Assembly (NCBI GenBank): GCA_002305795.1
Contig: DBRF01000005.1
Span: 7,053 to 42,885 of the forward strand
Direction of reading: 5' to 3'
Length of the DNA: 35,833 bases
Source of the DNA: Ruminococcaceae bacterium UBA1375
Lineage (GTDB): Bacteria; Bacillota; Clostridia; Oscillospirales; Ruminococcaceae
The position numbers and the translations under genes were made by a program. Shown one piece after another: positions 7,112 to 15,816 of the stretch. Below the pieces are notes generated by a model. The model searched no databases. It saw only the letters and a program-made list of their open reading frames with translations, and was not told where the DNA came from. The number at the start of each line of letters is the position of its first letter. Position 1 is the stretch's first letter.

Positions 7112-8440
7112 TTACTCCAAAGTAATGGTGACGCTTTCACCCAGCACCACGGTGGAGCCGGGCAGGGCGTAGGTGGGTTGGCCCTGGGTCAGCCGCATAC
7201 CATTGACCACGGTGCCGGTGGCGGAGTAGTCCACCAGCAGGTACTGGCCGTTTTCAAACCGCACGCCGCAGTGCAGGGAACTGACCCGTCCTGCGGGATC
7301 GGCAAACTGGATGCCTGCCTGGGCGGGATCGCTGCCCAGACGGATTTCCTGGCCGCCTACCGGATACCGGGCGCCCTGGGCGGTGCGCAAAAAGCCCTGT
7401 TCCTGGGTGTTGGGAACATATTTGTTGGCGTTTTGCTGCATCATTTTGTCGATGGCAGCTTTGTAATCCGGGGCCTTTTGACCGGCCACCTGGGCGGAAA
7501 TCCGCTGGAAAGAGAGCATTCCGCAGAAATAACCGGCTGCCAAGAACAGGCTCATGATAAAGGCGGCCACGGCATAGCCGATGTCCAGTTGGGTAAAGCC
7601 GCAGAAGAAAAAGCTGAGAATGCCGAAAATCAGGCTGCCTCCGCCCAATACCAGGGGCTGGGTTTTCAGCTTCTGATCCATGGCATAGGCGGCATAGCCC
7701 ATCTGGTGCTGATGGAACGAAACCACAGCCTGCTTCTGCCCACGGAGATAGGTCAGGCAGATCAGAACCAGCACGCCGGTCAGCAGCAGGGTGATGATGT
7801 TATGGACCAGCAAGGAGGGCAGCGGGGCTCCATCCAGATAGTTGCTGTAGCTTGCCATAAAGACAATCACGCTGATCAGATAGCCAATGCTGGCCAAAAA
7901 CGCATCGGCAAGAACCAGCAGATTGGCATAATTGCCGATCTGCATAAAGGTAGCGGGCAGGCGGCTCTTTTTATGGAACAGCAGGCCGTTGATCAGTTCC
8001 CCGGTTCCGTAAATAATCGGAACCAGCCATACCAGGATCAGGGCAATGGCGGCCCAGACGCTGAATCCTCCGATTGCATTTCCAAGCCCGTAGTTGTTCA
8101 GCATGGAAAAGCTGTCCACCAGAACATAGAAGGGGTTCATGCAGCAGGTAACAATAAAGCCGATCAAGCCGCCCAAAATCAGCAGCCCGCCGGAAATCAG
8201 GCTCATCATCTCCAGCTTCATGGGCTGACGGGGCGCCGCAGCGGGAGCAGCGGGAGCCGGGGCCGCATAGGTTTGCTGTTGGTAAGCGGGCTGGGCTGTT
8301 TGAGGCTGCGCCGCCGGTGCGGGCTGCGCTGCCGGAGCGGGTTGGGCAGCCTGGGGCTGCGCCGCCATGGGTTGACCGCACTTGGTACAAAATGCAGCAC
8401 CGGGAGCGTTTTCCGTGCCGCAATGGGTACAAAATGCCAT
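7112..8440 (-). CDS. Zinc-ribbon, multi-pass membrane, FHA-domain protein
   Basis: The 442 residues fall into four parts. Residues 1-24 form a zinc ribbon with C4, C7, C18 and C21. Residues 25-73 are a low-complexity Ala/Pro/Gln linker. From about 76 to 340 there are several hydrophobic segments, predicted membrane helices. The last 75 residues form a forkhead-associated domain with the expected RLGSDP, SSLHCGV and YSATGTVVNG motifs, which bind phosphothreonine peptides. So it is an inner-membrane protein with ligand-binding modules at both ends facing the cytosol. FHA partners are usually products of Hanks-type Ser/Thr kinases; none is in this window. It has its own promoter and terminator. 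No specific function is assigned; the domain calls are firm. Confidence 0.85.
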   Translation of the reverse strand: MAFCTHCGTENAPGAAFCTKCGQPMAAQPQAAQPAPAAQPAPAAQPQTAQPAYQQQTYAAPAPAAPAAAPRQPMKLEMMSLISGGLLILGGLIGFIVTCCMNPFYVLVDSFSMLNNYGLGNAIGGFSVWAAIALILVWLVPIIYGTGELINGLLFHKKSRLPATFMQIGNYANLLVLADAFLASIGYLISVIVFMASYSNYLDGAPLPSLLVHNIITLLLTGVLVLICLTYLRGQKQAVVSFHQHQMGYAAYAMDQKLKTQPLVLGGGSLIFGILSFFFCGFTQLDIGYAVAAFIMSLFLAAGYFCGMLSFQRISAQVAGQKAPDYKAAIDKMMQQNANKYVPNTQEQGFLRTAQGARYPVGGQEIRLGSDPAQAGIQFADPAGRVSSLHCGVRFENGQYLLVDYSATGTVVNGMRLTQGQPTYALPGSTVVLGESVTITLE

Positions 8441-8516
8441 AATGATTCATCCTTTCAAAATCCGATGATGGAAATTTTTTCGCATTCCGGACCATATTCC
8501 GGCCTGCATTGCTTTC

Positions 8517-8545
8517 ATTATATCAGCTTTCGGAACATTTGACAA
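8517..8545 (-). promoter_or_regulatory. Promoter of the FHA-domain gene
   Basis: TTGTCA (8540-8545), 17 bp, TATAAT (8517-8522), read leftward. Confidence 0.85.
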
Positions 8546-8596
8546 GAAACCCAACGCAAAATTTACAAACCCTTCCCGTTTCCGGGCGCTTTTCGG

Positions 8597-8625
8597 TTGC
8601 AAAACGGGGCCAAACAGGGTAAACT
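8597..8625 (+). promoter_or_regulatory. Promoter of the ABC exporter operon
   Basis: TTGCAA (8597-8602), 17 bp, TAAACT (8620-8625). The same two boxes with the same spacing occur in front of the purE leader at 25403-25431. Confidence 0.7.
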
Positions 8626-8661
8626 AGAAGCCAGAGAAGGAAGTAATCGAGGAGGAAGGTT

Positions 8662-10401
8662 ATGAGAAGACTGTTGCATTTCCTGTCCGGTTATCAGAAA
8701 GAGTGTATCTTAGCGCCTTTATTTAAGTGCCTGGAGGCCTGCTTTGATTTGCTGGTGCCTTTGGTGACGGCAGACATTATTGATACCGGCATTGCCAATC
8801 AGGATGTGGGCTATGTGATGACCATGTGCGTGGTGCTGATTGTGCTGGCGCTGGTGGGGCTGAGCTGCTCCATTGTGGCCCAGTACTTTGCGGCCCGGGC
8901 GGCGGTGGGCTTTTCCGGCCGGCTGCGCCAGGCCCTGTTTGCCCGGATTCAGGGGCTGAGCTACACCCAGCTGGACCAGCAAGGAGCCCCCACCTTAATC
9001 ACCCGGATGACCAGCGACATCAACCAGGTGCAAAACGGGGTGAATATGTTTTTGCGGCTGTTTATGCGCTCCCCCTTTGTGGTGTTCGGCGCCATGATTC
9101 TGGCCTTTTTCATCGACTGGAAAACCGCCCTGATCTTCGCCGGGGTAATCCCCCTGCTGGGGGCGGTGGTGCTGGGGATTTTGTATCTGACCATGCCCCG
9201 GTATAAAAAGGTGCAAGGGGGCTTGGACCAGGTGCTGTCCATTGTCCGGGAAAACCTCACCGGCGTGCGGGTGATTCGTGCCTTCAATAAGGAGCCGGAG
9301 CAGCAGGCCCGGTTTGACGGGGAAAACCGGCGCCTGACCAAACTGCAAATCGCCGTGGGACGGATTGCTGGGCTGATGAACCCTTTGACCTACGGCTTGA
9401 TCAACCTGGCCATTGTGGTGCTGCTTTATGTGGGCGGCATCCAGATCGACGCCGGGGCCTTGACCCAGGGCCAGATCATCGCCCTGGTGAACTATATGAA
9501 CCAGATTTTGGTGGAGCTGGTGAAACTGGCCAACCTGATTGTCACCATCTCCAAGGCGTTGGCCTGCGCCAACCGGGTGGCGGACATGCTGGAGGTACCC
9601 CAGGATATGGAGCAGCCTCAGCACCCGGTGACCCCCGAAAGCCTGGGCACCGTGGAGTTTCAAAACGTGGGCCTCACCTACCAAGGCGCCGGGGGAGCCA
9701 GCCTTTCCGGCCTGTCCTTCTCGGTGCAGAAGGGCCAGACGGTGGGCATCATCGGGGGTACCGGCTCCGGTAAAACCAGCCTGATCAGCCTGATTCCCCG
9801 GTTTTATGACGCCACCCAGGGCAGGGTACTGGTGGACGGGGTGGACGTGAGAGAGCAAAGCGCCGCCCAGCTGCGTCAACGCATCGGCATTGTGCCTCAA
9901 AAGGCGGTGCTGTTTACCGGCACCATCCGGGAAAACCTGGAGTGGGGCGCGCCCCACGCCCGGGAGGACCTGCTTTGGGAAGCCTTGAAGCTGGCCCAGG
10001 CGGAGGACGTGGTGAAGAACAAGCCCCTGGGCCTGGAAGAAAAGGTGGAGCAGGGAGGACAGAACCTCTCCGGCGGCCAGCGCCAGCGGCTGACCATCGC
10101 CCGTGCCTTGGTGAAGCAGCCGGAGATTTTGATTCTGGACGACTCCGCTTCCGCCCTGGACTACGCCACCGACGCCGCCCTGCGCACTGCCATCCGGGGG
10201 ATGAAGAATCCCCCCACCACCTTTATCGTCTCCCAGCGGGCCAGTTCGGTGCGCCACGCCGATTTGATTCTGGTGCTGGAGGAAGGCCATGTGGCGGGGA
10301 TGGGCACCCATGAGCAGCTGCTGGAAGGTTGCCCGGTGTATCAGGAAATCTATTGGTCCCAGTTTGAAAAGGAGGGGAGCGGCCATGGCCAACAAAAATA
10401 A
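8662..10401 (+). CDS. ABC exporter half-transporter, degenerate ATPase site subunit
   Basis: This 579-residue half-transporter has a six-helix ABC exporter membrane domain (about 15-300) fused to a nucleotide-binding domain (330-579). Walker A is GGTGSGKT (365-372) and the signature LSGGQ (469-473) is intact. The residue after the Walker B aspartate is D494, not the catalytic glutamate, and the switch position is Q525 (VSQR) instead of histidine. That pairing is characteristic of the degenerate subunit of heterodimeric exporters such as TM287/288 and BmrCD. GAGGAGG precedes the ATG. The stop overlaps the next gene by 17 bp, so translation is coupled. The substrate is unknown: multidrug, lipid or peptide export are all possible. 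Confidence 0.95.
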   Translation: MRRLLHFLSGYQKECILAPLFKCLEACFDLLVPLVTADIIDTGIANQDVGYVMTMCVVLIVLALVGLSCSIVAQYFAARAAVGFSGRLRQALFARIQGLSYTQLDQQGAPTLITRMTSDINQVQNGVNMFLRLFMRSPFVVFGAMILAFFIDWKTALIFAGVIPLLGAVVLGILYLTMPRYKKVQGGLDQVLSIVRENLTGVRVIRAFNKEPEQQARFDGENRRLTKLQIAVGRIAGLMNPLTYGLINLAIVVLLYVGGIQIDAGALTQGQIIALVNYMNQILVELVKLANLIVTISKALACANRVADMLEVPQDMEQPQHPVTPESLGTVEFQNVGLTYQGAGGASLSGLSFSVQKGQTVGIIGGTGSGKTSLISLIPRFYDATQGRVLVDGVDVREQSAAQLRQRIGIVPQKAVLFTGTIRENLEWGAPHAREDLLWEALKLAQAEDVVKNKPLGLEEKVEQGGQNLSGGQRQRLTIARALVKQPEILILDDSASALDYATDAALRTAIRGMKNPPTTFIVSQRASSVRHADLILVLEEGHVAGMGTHEQLLEGCPVYQEIYWSQFEKEGSGHGQQK

Positions 10402-12145
10402 ACTCAGCGCCCACCAGCGCAGCATGGCCTTAAAAGGGGTGCTGAAGCGGTTAAAGCCCTATCGGCTCTGGGTGGGGCTGAGCCTGTTCTGCGCCGCCGT
10501 CTCCACCGTCCTCACCATCTGGCTGCCTTTGCTGGTGGGGGACGGGGTGGATCTGATGCTGGGTCCCGGCCAGGTGGACTTTGCCCGGCTGATTCCCTTG
10601 ATTGTGTTCCTTTTCATTGTCATTGTGCTCACCGGGGTGAGCCAGTGGCTGATGAACCTGTGCAACAACCACATCACCTACTGCGTCACCCGGGACATCC
10701 GCCGGGAGAGCATGGAAAAGATTCAAACCCTGCCCCTCTCCTATCTGGACGCCCACAGCCACGGGGACATGATTAGCCGGATTATCGCCGACGTGGACCA
10801 GTTTGCCGACGGCCTGCTCATGGGTTTCACCCAGCTGTTTACCGGGGTGCTGACCATTTTGGGTACCTTGATTTTGATGTTCTGCGTGGATGTGTGGATT
10901 TCCATTGCGGTGGTCTGCCTGACCCCTTTGAGTTTGTTTGCCGCCTGGTTTATCGCCAAGCGCACCTACCGCAAGTTCCAGGAACAGACCCGGATTCGGG
11001 GCCGCCAAACCGCTTTGGTCAACGAAATGGTGCAAAACCAGAAGGTGGTCCAGGCTTTCGGCCGGGAAGAGACGGTGCAGCAGGAGTTTGACCGCATCAA
11101 CCACCGGCTCACCCGGTGCAGTTTAAAGGCGGTGTTTTACAGCTCCCTGACCAACCCCACCACCCGGTTTGTGAACAACCTGGTGTTTGCCGCCGTCTGC
11201 ATTGTGGGGGCGTTTGTGGTGATTGCCGGGGGAATCAGCGTGGGGCTGATGTCCTCCATGCTGATGTACGCCAACCAGTACACCAAGCCCTTCAATGAAA
11301 TTTCCGGGGTGGTCACCGAGCTGCAAAACGCCCTGGCCTGCGCCGCCCGGGTGCTGGAGCTGGTCAACGACCCCGCCAAGGTGGAGGACGCCCCGGATGC
11401 AGGGGAGGTTGTCCCCGACGGCCGGGTGGAGATGCAAAACGTCTCCTTCCGCTATGTTCCCAAACGGCCCTTGATTCAGGACTTTAACCTGAAGGTGTCC
11501 CCCGGCCAGCGGGTGGCTATTGTAGGCCCCACCGGCTGCGGCAAAACCACCCTGATTAACTTGCTGATGCGGTTTTACGACGTGGACGCCGGCCACATAC
11601 TGGTGGCGGACAAGGATATTGAAACCATCACCCGGAAAAGCCTGCGGGCGGGCTACGGCATGGTGCTGCAAGACACCTGGCTGATGAAGGGCACTGTCCG
11701 GGACAACATCGCCTTCGGCAAGCCGGAAGCTACCCTGGAAGAGGTAGTGGCGGCGGCCAAGGCCAGCTACGCCCACGGCTTCATCACCCGTCTGCCCAAG
11801 GGCTACGATACGGTGCTGGGGGAAGACGGCGGCGGTTTGAGCCAGGGTCAGAAGCAGCTGCTCTGCATTGCCCGGGTGATGCTCTGCCTGCCTCCCATGC
11901 TGATTTTGGACGAAGCCACCTCCTCCATCGACACCCGCACCGAAAAGAAGATTCAGGACGCCTTTGCCAAGCTCATGGAAGGGCGCACCAGCTTCATTGT
12001 GGCCCACCGGCTGTCCACCATCCGGGAGGCAGATGTGATTCTGGTGATGCGGGACGGCAGGATCATCGAGCAGGGCACCCATTCGTCCCTGCTGGAAAAG
12101 AAGGGCTTTTACCATAAGCTGTACTACAGCCAGTTTGCCAATTAA
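10385..12145 (+). CDS. ABC exporter half-transporter, catalytic subunit
   Basis: This 586-residue partner of the preceding gene has membrane helices from about 25 to 300 and a nucleotide-binding domain from 347. Walker A is GPTGCGKT (381-388), the Walker B end LILDE carries the catalytic glutamate E510, and the switch histidine is H541 (VAHRLST). Its signature reads LSQGQ (485-489). Paired with its neighbour, the dimer has one full site (this Walker motif with the partner's LSGGQ) and one degenerate site, the heterodimer arrangement. ATG 10385 was chosen over the open frame from 10289 because GGAGGGG precedes it. Start and stop overlap the upstream gene by 17 bp. Confidence 0.95.
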   Translation: MANKNKLSAHQRSMALKGVLKRLKPYRLWVGLSLFCAAVSTVLTIWLPLLVGDGVDLMLGPGQVDFARLIPLIVFLFIVIVLTGVSQWLMNLCNNHITYCVTRDIRRESMEKIQTLPLSYLDAHSHGDMISRIIADVDQFADGLLMGFTQLFTGVLTILGTLILMFCVDVWISIAVVCLTPLSLFAAWFIAKRTYRKFQEQTRIRGRQTALVNEMVQNQKVVQAFGREETVQQEFDRINHRLTRCSLKAVFYSSLTNPTTRFVNNLVFAAVCIVGAFVVIAGGISVGLMSSMLMYANQYTKPFNEISGVVTELQNALACAARVLELVNDPAKVEDAPDAGEVVPDGRVEMQNVSFRYVPKRPLIQDFNLKVSPGQRVAIVGPTGCGKTTLINLLMRFYDVDAGHILVADKDIETITRKSLRAGYGMVLQDTWLMKGTVRDNIAFGKPEATLEEVVAAAKASYAHGFITRLPKGYDTVLGEDGGGLSQGQKQLLCIARVMLCLPPMLILDEATSSIDTRTEKKIQDAFAKLMEGRTSFIVAHRLSTIREADVILVMRDGRIIEQGTHSSLLEKKGFYHKLYYSQFAN

Positions 12146-12188
12146 ATTGCTGTAAAATTCCGGTTACCCACCGGAAGGAGGTCTCCCC

Positions 12189-12950
12189 ATGAAACCAAAG
12201 CCAAATCAAGAGCAAAATATCCCTTCCGTGGTGCAGGACGGGGGAGCCGCCGCTGCTTCCGGGTTTTCCATGGGGAAAAGCCTGTTTGCGGACAAGCCGG
12301 AATCGCTGTACCAGGTGAAGCGGATTCGCTGCGGGAATGTGAACTGCTGGCTGGTGTCCGGCAGCAAGGCCCTGCCCATCAATGGCAGCGTGCTGGTGGA
12401 TACCGGCCGGAAAGAGGACTTCCCCAGGCTGGAACAGCTCTGCCGGGAAAACCGGGTGAAGCTGATTTTGCTCACCCACGGCCACCCGGACCACGCCGGA
12501 AGCGCCGCCCTGCTGCGGCAGTCTTTGCATATCCCGGTCGCCATGGGAAAGGCGGACCTTCCTCTGCTGGGGCATCCCGCCGCCCGCCCCCTGTACGGCC
12601 GGGGCCTGATGGGGAAGGCCCTGCTTGCCATGAGCCGAAAAAGCCTGTCCCAGCCCGGAACGGATTTCACGCCGGAACTGCTTTTGGAAGGCGGGGAGGA
12701 TTTTTACCGCTATGGGTTTTCCATCCGGGTTCTGGCCCTGCCCGGCCATACGGCGGGGAGCATGGGGTATGAGATCAACCATCGCTATCTCTGCACCGGG
12801 GATGCGGTGATGAACCTTCCCTGGCCTGCCCCGGCGCTGCTGTTCGAGAAGGAAGAGCAGGCCGCCGCCAGCACCGCCAAAATCGCCGGATTGGGGAAAC
12901 GCATTCTGTGCCCGGGGCATGGTTCTCAATTATGGAACCGTCAGTGGTAG
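12189..12950 (+). CDS. Metallo-beta-lactamase-fold hydrolase
   Basis: This 253-residue protein is of the glyoxalase II-like MBL group. Metal ligands are the HxHxDH motif H97-H99-D101-H102 (THGHPDH), a later histidine in LPGHTAGS, the bridging aspartate in CTGDAV and the last histidine in CPGHG. Such enzymes hydrolyse thioesters, lactones or phosphoesters; the substrate is not indicated. The first 40 residues are poorly conserved in character, but the ATG has AAGGAGG, so the start is kept. It lies 44 bp after the ABC genes with no terminator between, as the third gene of that operon. The last residues (SQLWNRQW) are encoded by the first copy of the repeat at 12929-13009, so the C terminus may have been altered by repeat insertion. 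Confidence 0.85.
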   Translation: MKPKPNQEQNIPSVVQDGGAAAASGFSMGKSLFADKPESLYQVKRIRCGNVNCWLVSGSKALPINGSVLVDTGRKEDFPRLEQLCRENRVKLILLTHGHPDHAGSAALLRQSLHIPVAMGKADLPLLGHPAARPLYGRGLMGKALLAMSRKSLSQPGTDFTPELLLEGGEDFYRYGFSIRVLALPGHTAGSMGYEINHRYLCTGDAVMNLPWPAPALLFEKEEQAAASTAKIAGLGKRILCPGHGSQLWNRQW

Positions 12951-13009
12951 AACAGACAGGCCGAAGGCCTGTCGCATGGTGCAGCATTGTGGAACCATCG
13001 GTGGTAAAA
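12929..13009. repeat. Pair of imperfect 24-bp direct repeats
   Basis: Copies at 12929-12952 and 12986-13009, 57 bp apart, share 20 of 24 bases: ATTrTGGAACC, one variable base, TC, one variable base, GTGGTA. The first overlaps the end of the MBL gene. Between them is a perfect hairpin. I infer a small repetitive element, possibly one of a genome-wide family. Confidence 0.6.
12955..12973. repeat. Perfect GAA-loop hairpin between the direct repeats
   Basis: GACAGGCC-GAA-GGCCTGTC, an 8-bp perfect stem. No T run follows on either strand, so it is not an ordinary terminator, although it could end or stabilise the ABC-MBL message. Confidence 0.6.
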
Positions 13010-13036
13010 AATTCCCACAGTCAAATGGACTGTGGG
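13006..13036 (-). terminator. Terminator facing leftward, after the C39-like gene
   Basis: CCCACAGTC/GACTGTGGG (13014-13022 with 13028-13036), a perfect 9-bp stem, followed on the minus strand by AATTTTTT. It would end transcription of the gene at 13079-13807. Confidence 0.75.
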
Positions 13037-13078
13037 AGGCAAGAGAAAAATGAAGTTGTCAGCGTCAGAAGCAAAATT

Positions 13079-13807
13079 CTATGACTGCACCACCGCCACG
13101 GCCTGGCTGCCCATCTGTTCAAACCGCAGCTGGAGCAAATCTTCCGGCAGAGATACCGTGCCGTGGCTTTCGTAGGGGTCCTGGCAGAGGTAACGATCCC
13201 CTTGCCTGCCGGTGAGCACCATACAGTGTTCGTTCTTCTTCCAGGTAAAGAGGCTGCCGTCTTCCAGCTGCCATTGGGTGCCGGGGGTTGGTTCCACCAG
13301 GTCGATGGTGACCCAGATCAGCACCGGCGCGCCTTGTTCCACTACATAGTTTTGGTAAAGCTGGCGGATGGTGCAGCCGTATTCTAAAGTGACGGTATAT
13401 TTTGGGGACAGCTGTTCCTCCAGCGCCCCGGCAATCACCGGGGCGTAACAGCCGTAGCCGGTTTCCTCAAAGGGGGAGCCCACAAAGAATTCGTCTGGGT
13501 TTGGGCCGTAGAGCTGTCCCCCCAGCTGGTAAAGGGGAGCGCAGGGCAGCATGGAAGCCACCTCCTCCGGGGTCACATCCACGCCCCAGTATTGCAGCAC
13601 CATGGCGGCGCTGACGGCTTCGCAGCCGGTGGGGAGGATGTCCTCCTGGGAAAGATAGGGTACCTCCAACTGTACCTCCTGCGATGCGGCAGTCTGCCGA
13701 GGGGAGTCCGGTTGGGCTGCGGTGGGGGAAGCGCACCCGGCCAAAAGGGATAGTGCCGAAAGGATGGACACTGCCCCCAACAGCAGAAACCTGAAGCGCT
13801 TTTTCAT
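13079..13807 (-). CDS. C39-like cysteine peptidase family lipoprotein
   Basis: This 242-residue exported protein has a lipoprotein signal peptide: basic MKKRFRF, a hydrophobic stretch, and lipobox LLAGC with C25 as the lipidated residue. The mature part resembles the Peptidase_C39_2 family, with C62 in PTGCEAVSAAMVLQYW, histidine in NEHCMVLTG and an aspartate in CQDPY, the order expected for a papain-like site. Substrates of such surface proteins are mostly unknown; bacteriocin-leader processing by C39 needs an ABC fusion, which is absent. The frame can begin at a GTG at 13825, but ATG 13807 has AAAGGAG at proper spacing. It is divergent from recQ. Confidence 0.82.
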   Translation of the reverse strand: MKKRFRFLLLGAVSILSALSLLAGCASPTAAQPDSPRQTAASQEVQLEVPYLSQEDILPTGCEAVSAAMVLQYWGVDVTPEEVASMLPCAPLYQLGGQLYGPNPDEFFVGSPFEETGYGCYAPVIAGALEEQLSPKYTVTLEYGCTIRQLYQNYVVEQGAPVLIWVTIDLVEPTPGTQWQLEDGSLFTWKKNEHCMVLTGRQGDRYLCQDPYESHGTVSLPEDLLQLRFEQMGSQAVAVVQS

Positions 13808-13879
13808 GTTGCGTTCTCCTTTCACTGAACATACACCGAATCATCTCAAAGAAGTTTCGTTGGTTTCAGGATAACGCCT

Positions 13880-13906
13880 CCCGGCATCCGCCGGGCTTTG
13901 TTTTTG
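13880..13906 (+). terminator. Terminator-like hairpin upstream of recQ
   Basis: CCCGGC-ATCC-GCCGGG (13880-13895) followed by CTTTGTTTTTG, oriented rightward. No rightward gene lies just upstream, so it either ends transcripts crossing from the left or lies in the recQ leader. Confidence 0.6.
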
Positions 13907-13962
13907 CATCCGTTTTCCCATTGTTTTTCATCCAATCTTCATCCTGCCAAAAGGGGGACGCC

Positions 13963-15816
13963 ATGGACAAATTGCAAGCATTGGAACAATATTTCGGTTA
14001 CACTTCCTTCCGTCCCGGCCAGGAAACCATTGTGGACGCCCTGCTTTCGGGGCAGGATGTGCTGGCGGTGATGCCTACAGGAGCAGGGAAGAGCCTTTGC
14101 TTTCAGCTTCCGGCCCTGCTGCTGGGTGGACTGACCTTGGTAATTTCCCCCCTCATCAGCTTGATGAAGGATCAGGTGGAGGCCCTGGGGCAAAACGGCA
14201 TTTCGGCGGTGTGCCTGCACTCCCAGATGGAAGAAAAAGAGCGCACCGCCGCCTGGGAATTGCTCCGCCGGGGAAGGTGCCGCCTGCTGTACATCGCCCC
14301 GGAACGGCTGGAATCCGCCAGCTTTTGCAGCTGGATCCAGCGGCACCCGCCCAAGCTGGTGTGCGTGGACGAAGCCCACTGCGTCAGCCAATGGGGCCAG
14401 GACTTCCGCCCCGGTTATCTGAAGATCCGCCCCTTTTTGGACACCCTGCCCGCTTGTCCCGTGGGGGCCTTTACCGCCACTGCCACCGCCCAGGTGCGGC
14501 AGGATGTGGTCCAGCTGTTAGGGCTGCGCCAACCGGTGACGGTGTCCACCGGATTTGACCGGCCCAACCTGTACTTTGAAGTCCGCCGCCCCGCCCATAA
14601 GTGGGAGGAGCTGCGAAAACTGCTTCAGCCCCGCCGGGATGTGACCGGGATTGTCTACTGCTCTACCCGCTCCCAGGTGGACGACGTGGCGGGGCGGTTG
14701 AAGCAGGCGGGGTTTTCCGCCGCCGCTTACCACGCCGGGATGGAAGCCCAGTACCGCCGACAGGCCCAGGAAAAGTTTTCCCGGGACGAAGTGCGGGTGA
14801 TGGTGGCCACCAATGCCTTCGGCATGGGGATCGACAAATCCAACATCCGCTATGTGATTCACTACAATATGCCCGGCGACCTGGAAAGCTACTACCAGGA
14901 AGCGGGCCGGGCAGGACGGGACGGGGGCGAAGCGGACTGCATCCTGCTGTTCGGCCAATCCGATGTGATGACCCAGCGGATTTTGCTGTCCAAGGACCGG
15001 GAAAACGAGACCCTTCCCCCAAAAGAAGCGGAGCAGGTGAAGCAGCGCAGCCTGTACCGGTTGCAAAAAATGCGCAATTACTGCCTCACCGACCGGTGTC
15101 TGCGTCAGGTGCTGCTGGAATACTTTGGAGAGCAGGCCCCGGAAAAATGCGATCACTGCTCCAGCTGCCTGTCCGGGGCGGTGCCGGTGGAATTTACCTC
15201 CCAGGCCCAGATGTTTCTCTGCTGCGCCCTGCGCACCGGACAACGGTTCGGCAGCAGCCTGCTGATTTCGGTGCTTCGAGGCAGCCGTTCCCAGCAGGTG
15301 CTGGAGCGGGGCCTGGAAACCCAGTCCACCTACGGGATGTGGCGGCAGCTGGAACCTTCCCTGGCCCAGCGGCTGGTGCAGAAATTGGAGGAGCAGGGGT
15401 ACATTCGCTTCACCCAGGGGGAGTACCCGGTGGTGAAGGTGACTCGGAAGGCCAAGCCTCTGCTGGCGGGGAAGGAAAAGCTGTTCCTCGCCCTGCCCAA
15501 ACAGGAAACCCAGCCCCTTCCGGTGCGCAAAGACGGGTTAGATGAGGTGAGCCGGCGGCTGTTTGAACAGCTTCGGCTGCGGCGCAGGGAGCTGGCCGGG
15601 GCGGCGGGGGTGCCTCCCTATGTGGTGTTCAGCGACGCCACCTTGCAGCAGATGGCCCGGCAGCGTCCGGTGAGCCGGGAACAGATGAGAAAAATCCCCG
15701 GAGTGGGGGCGGTGAAACTGGAACGGTACGGGGATGCCTTTTTGGAGGTGATCCGAACCTTCCAGCAGCAGCGCTACCGAAAAGGAAATCAGACAGAAAG
15801 TAAGGGTGTGCGGTGA
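13963..15816 (+). CDS. recQ: ATP-dependent DNA helicase RecQ
   Basis: RecQ unwinds DNA 3' to 5' in recombination and fork repair. The 617 residues contain all three parts. The helicase core has motif I PTGAGKS (K43), the DEAH box at 136-139 with the aromatic-rich loop QWGQDFRP after it, and motif VI QEAGRAGRDG. The zinc-binding RQC region has four cysteines in NYC-x4-C and CDHCSSC. A C-terminal HRDC domain (about 528-600, DEVSRRLFEQLRLRR to KIPGVG) follows. ATG 13963 has AGGGGG in front; the longer open frame from 13921 starts with TTG and lacks a site. The stop codon lies in the loop of the terminator at 15802-15831. Confidence 0.97.
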   Translation: MDKLQALEQYFGYTSFRPGQETIVDALLSGQDVLAVMPTGAGKSLCFQLPALLLGGLTLVISPLISLMKDQVEALGQNGISAVCLHSQMEEKERTAAWELLRRGRCRLLYIAPERLESASFCSWIQRHPPKLVCVDEAHCVSQWGQDFRPGYLKIRPFLDTLPACPVGAFTATATAQVRQDVVQLLGLRQPVTVSTGFDRPNLYFEVRRPAHKWEELRKLLQPRRDVTGIVYCSTRSQVDDVAGRLKQAGFSAAAYHAGMEAQYRRQAQEKFSRDEVRVMVATNAFGMGIDKSNIRYVIHYNMPGDLESYYQEAGRAGRDGGEADCILLFGQSDVMTQRILLSKDRENETLPPKEAEQVKQRSLYRLQKMRNYCLTDRCLRQVLLEYFGEQAPEKCDHCSSCLSGAVPVEFTSQAQMFLCCALRTGQRFGSSLLISVLRGSRSQQVLERGLETQSTYGMWRQLEPSLAQRLVQKLEEQGYIRFTQGEYPVVKVTRKAKPLLAGKEKLFLALPKQETQPLPVRKDGLDEVSRRLFEQLRLRRRELAGAAGVPPYVVFSDATLQQMARQRPVSREQMRKIPGVGAVKLERYGDAFLEVIRTFQQQRYRKGNQTESKGVR

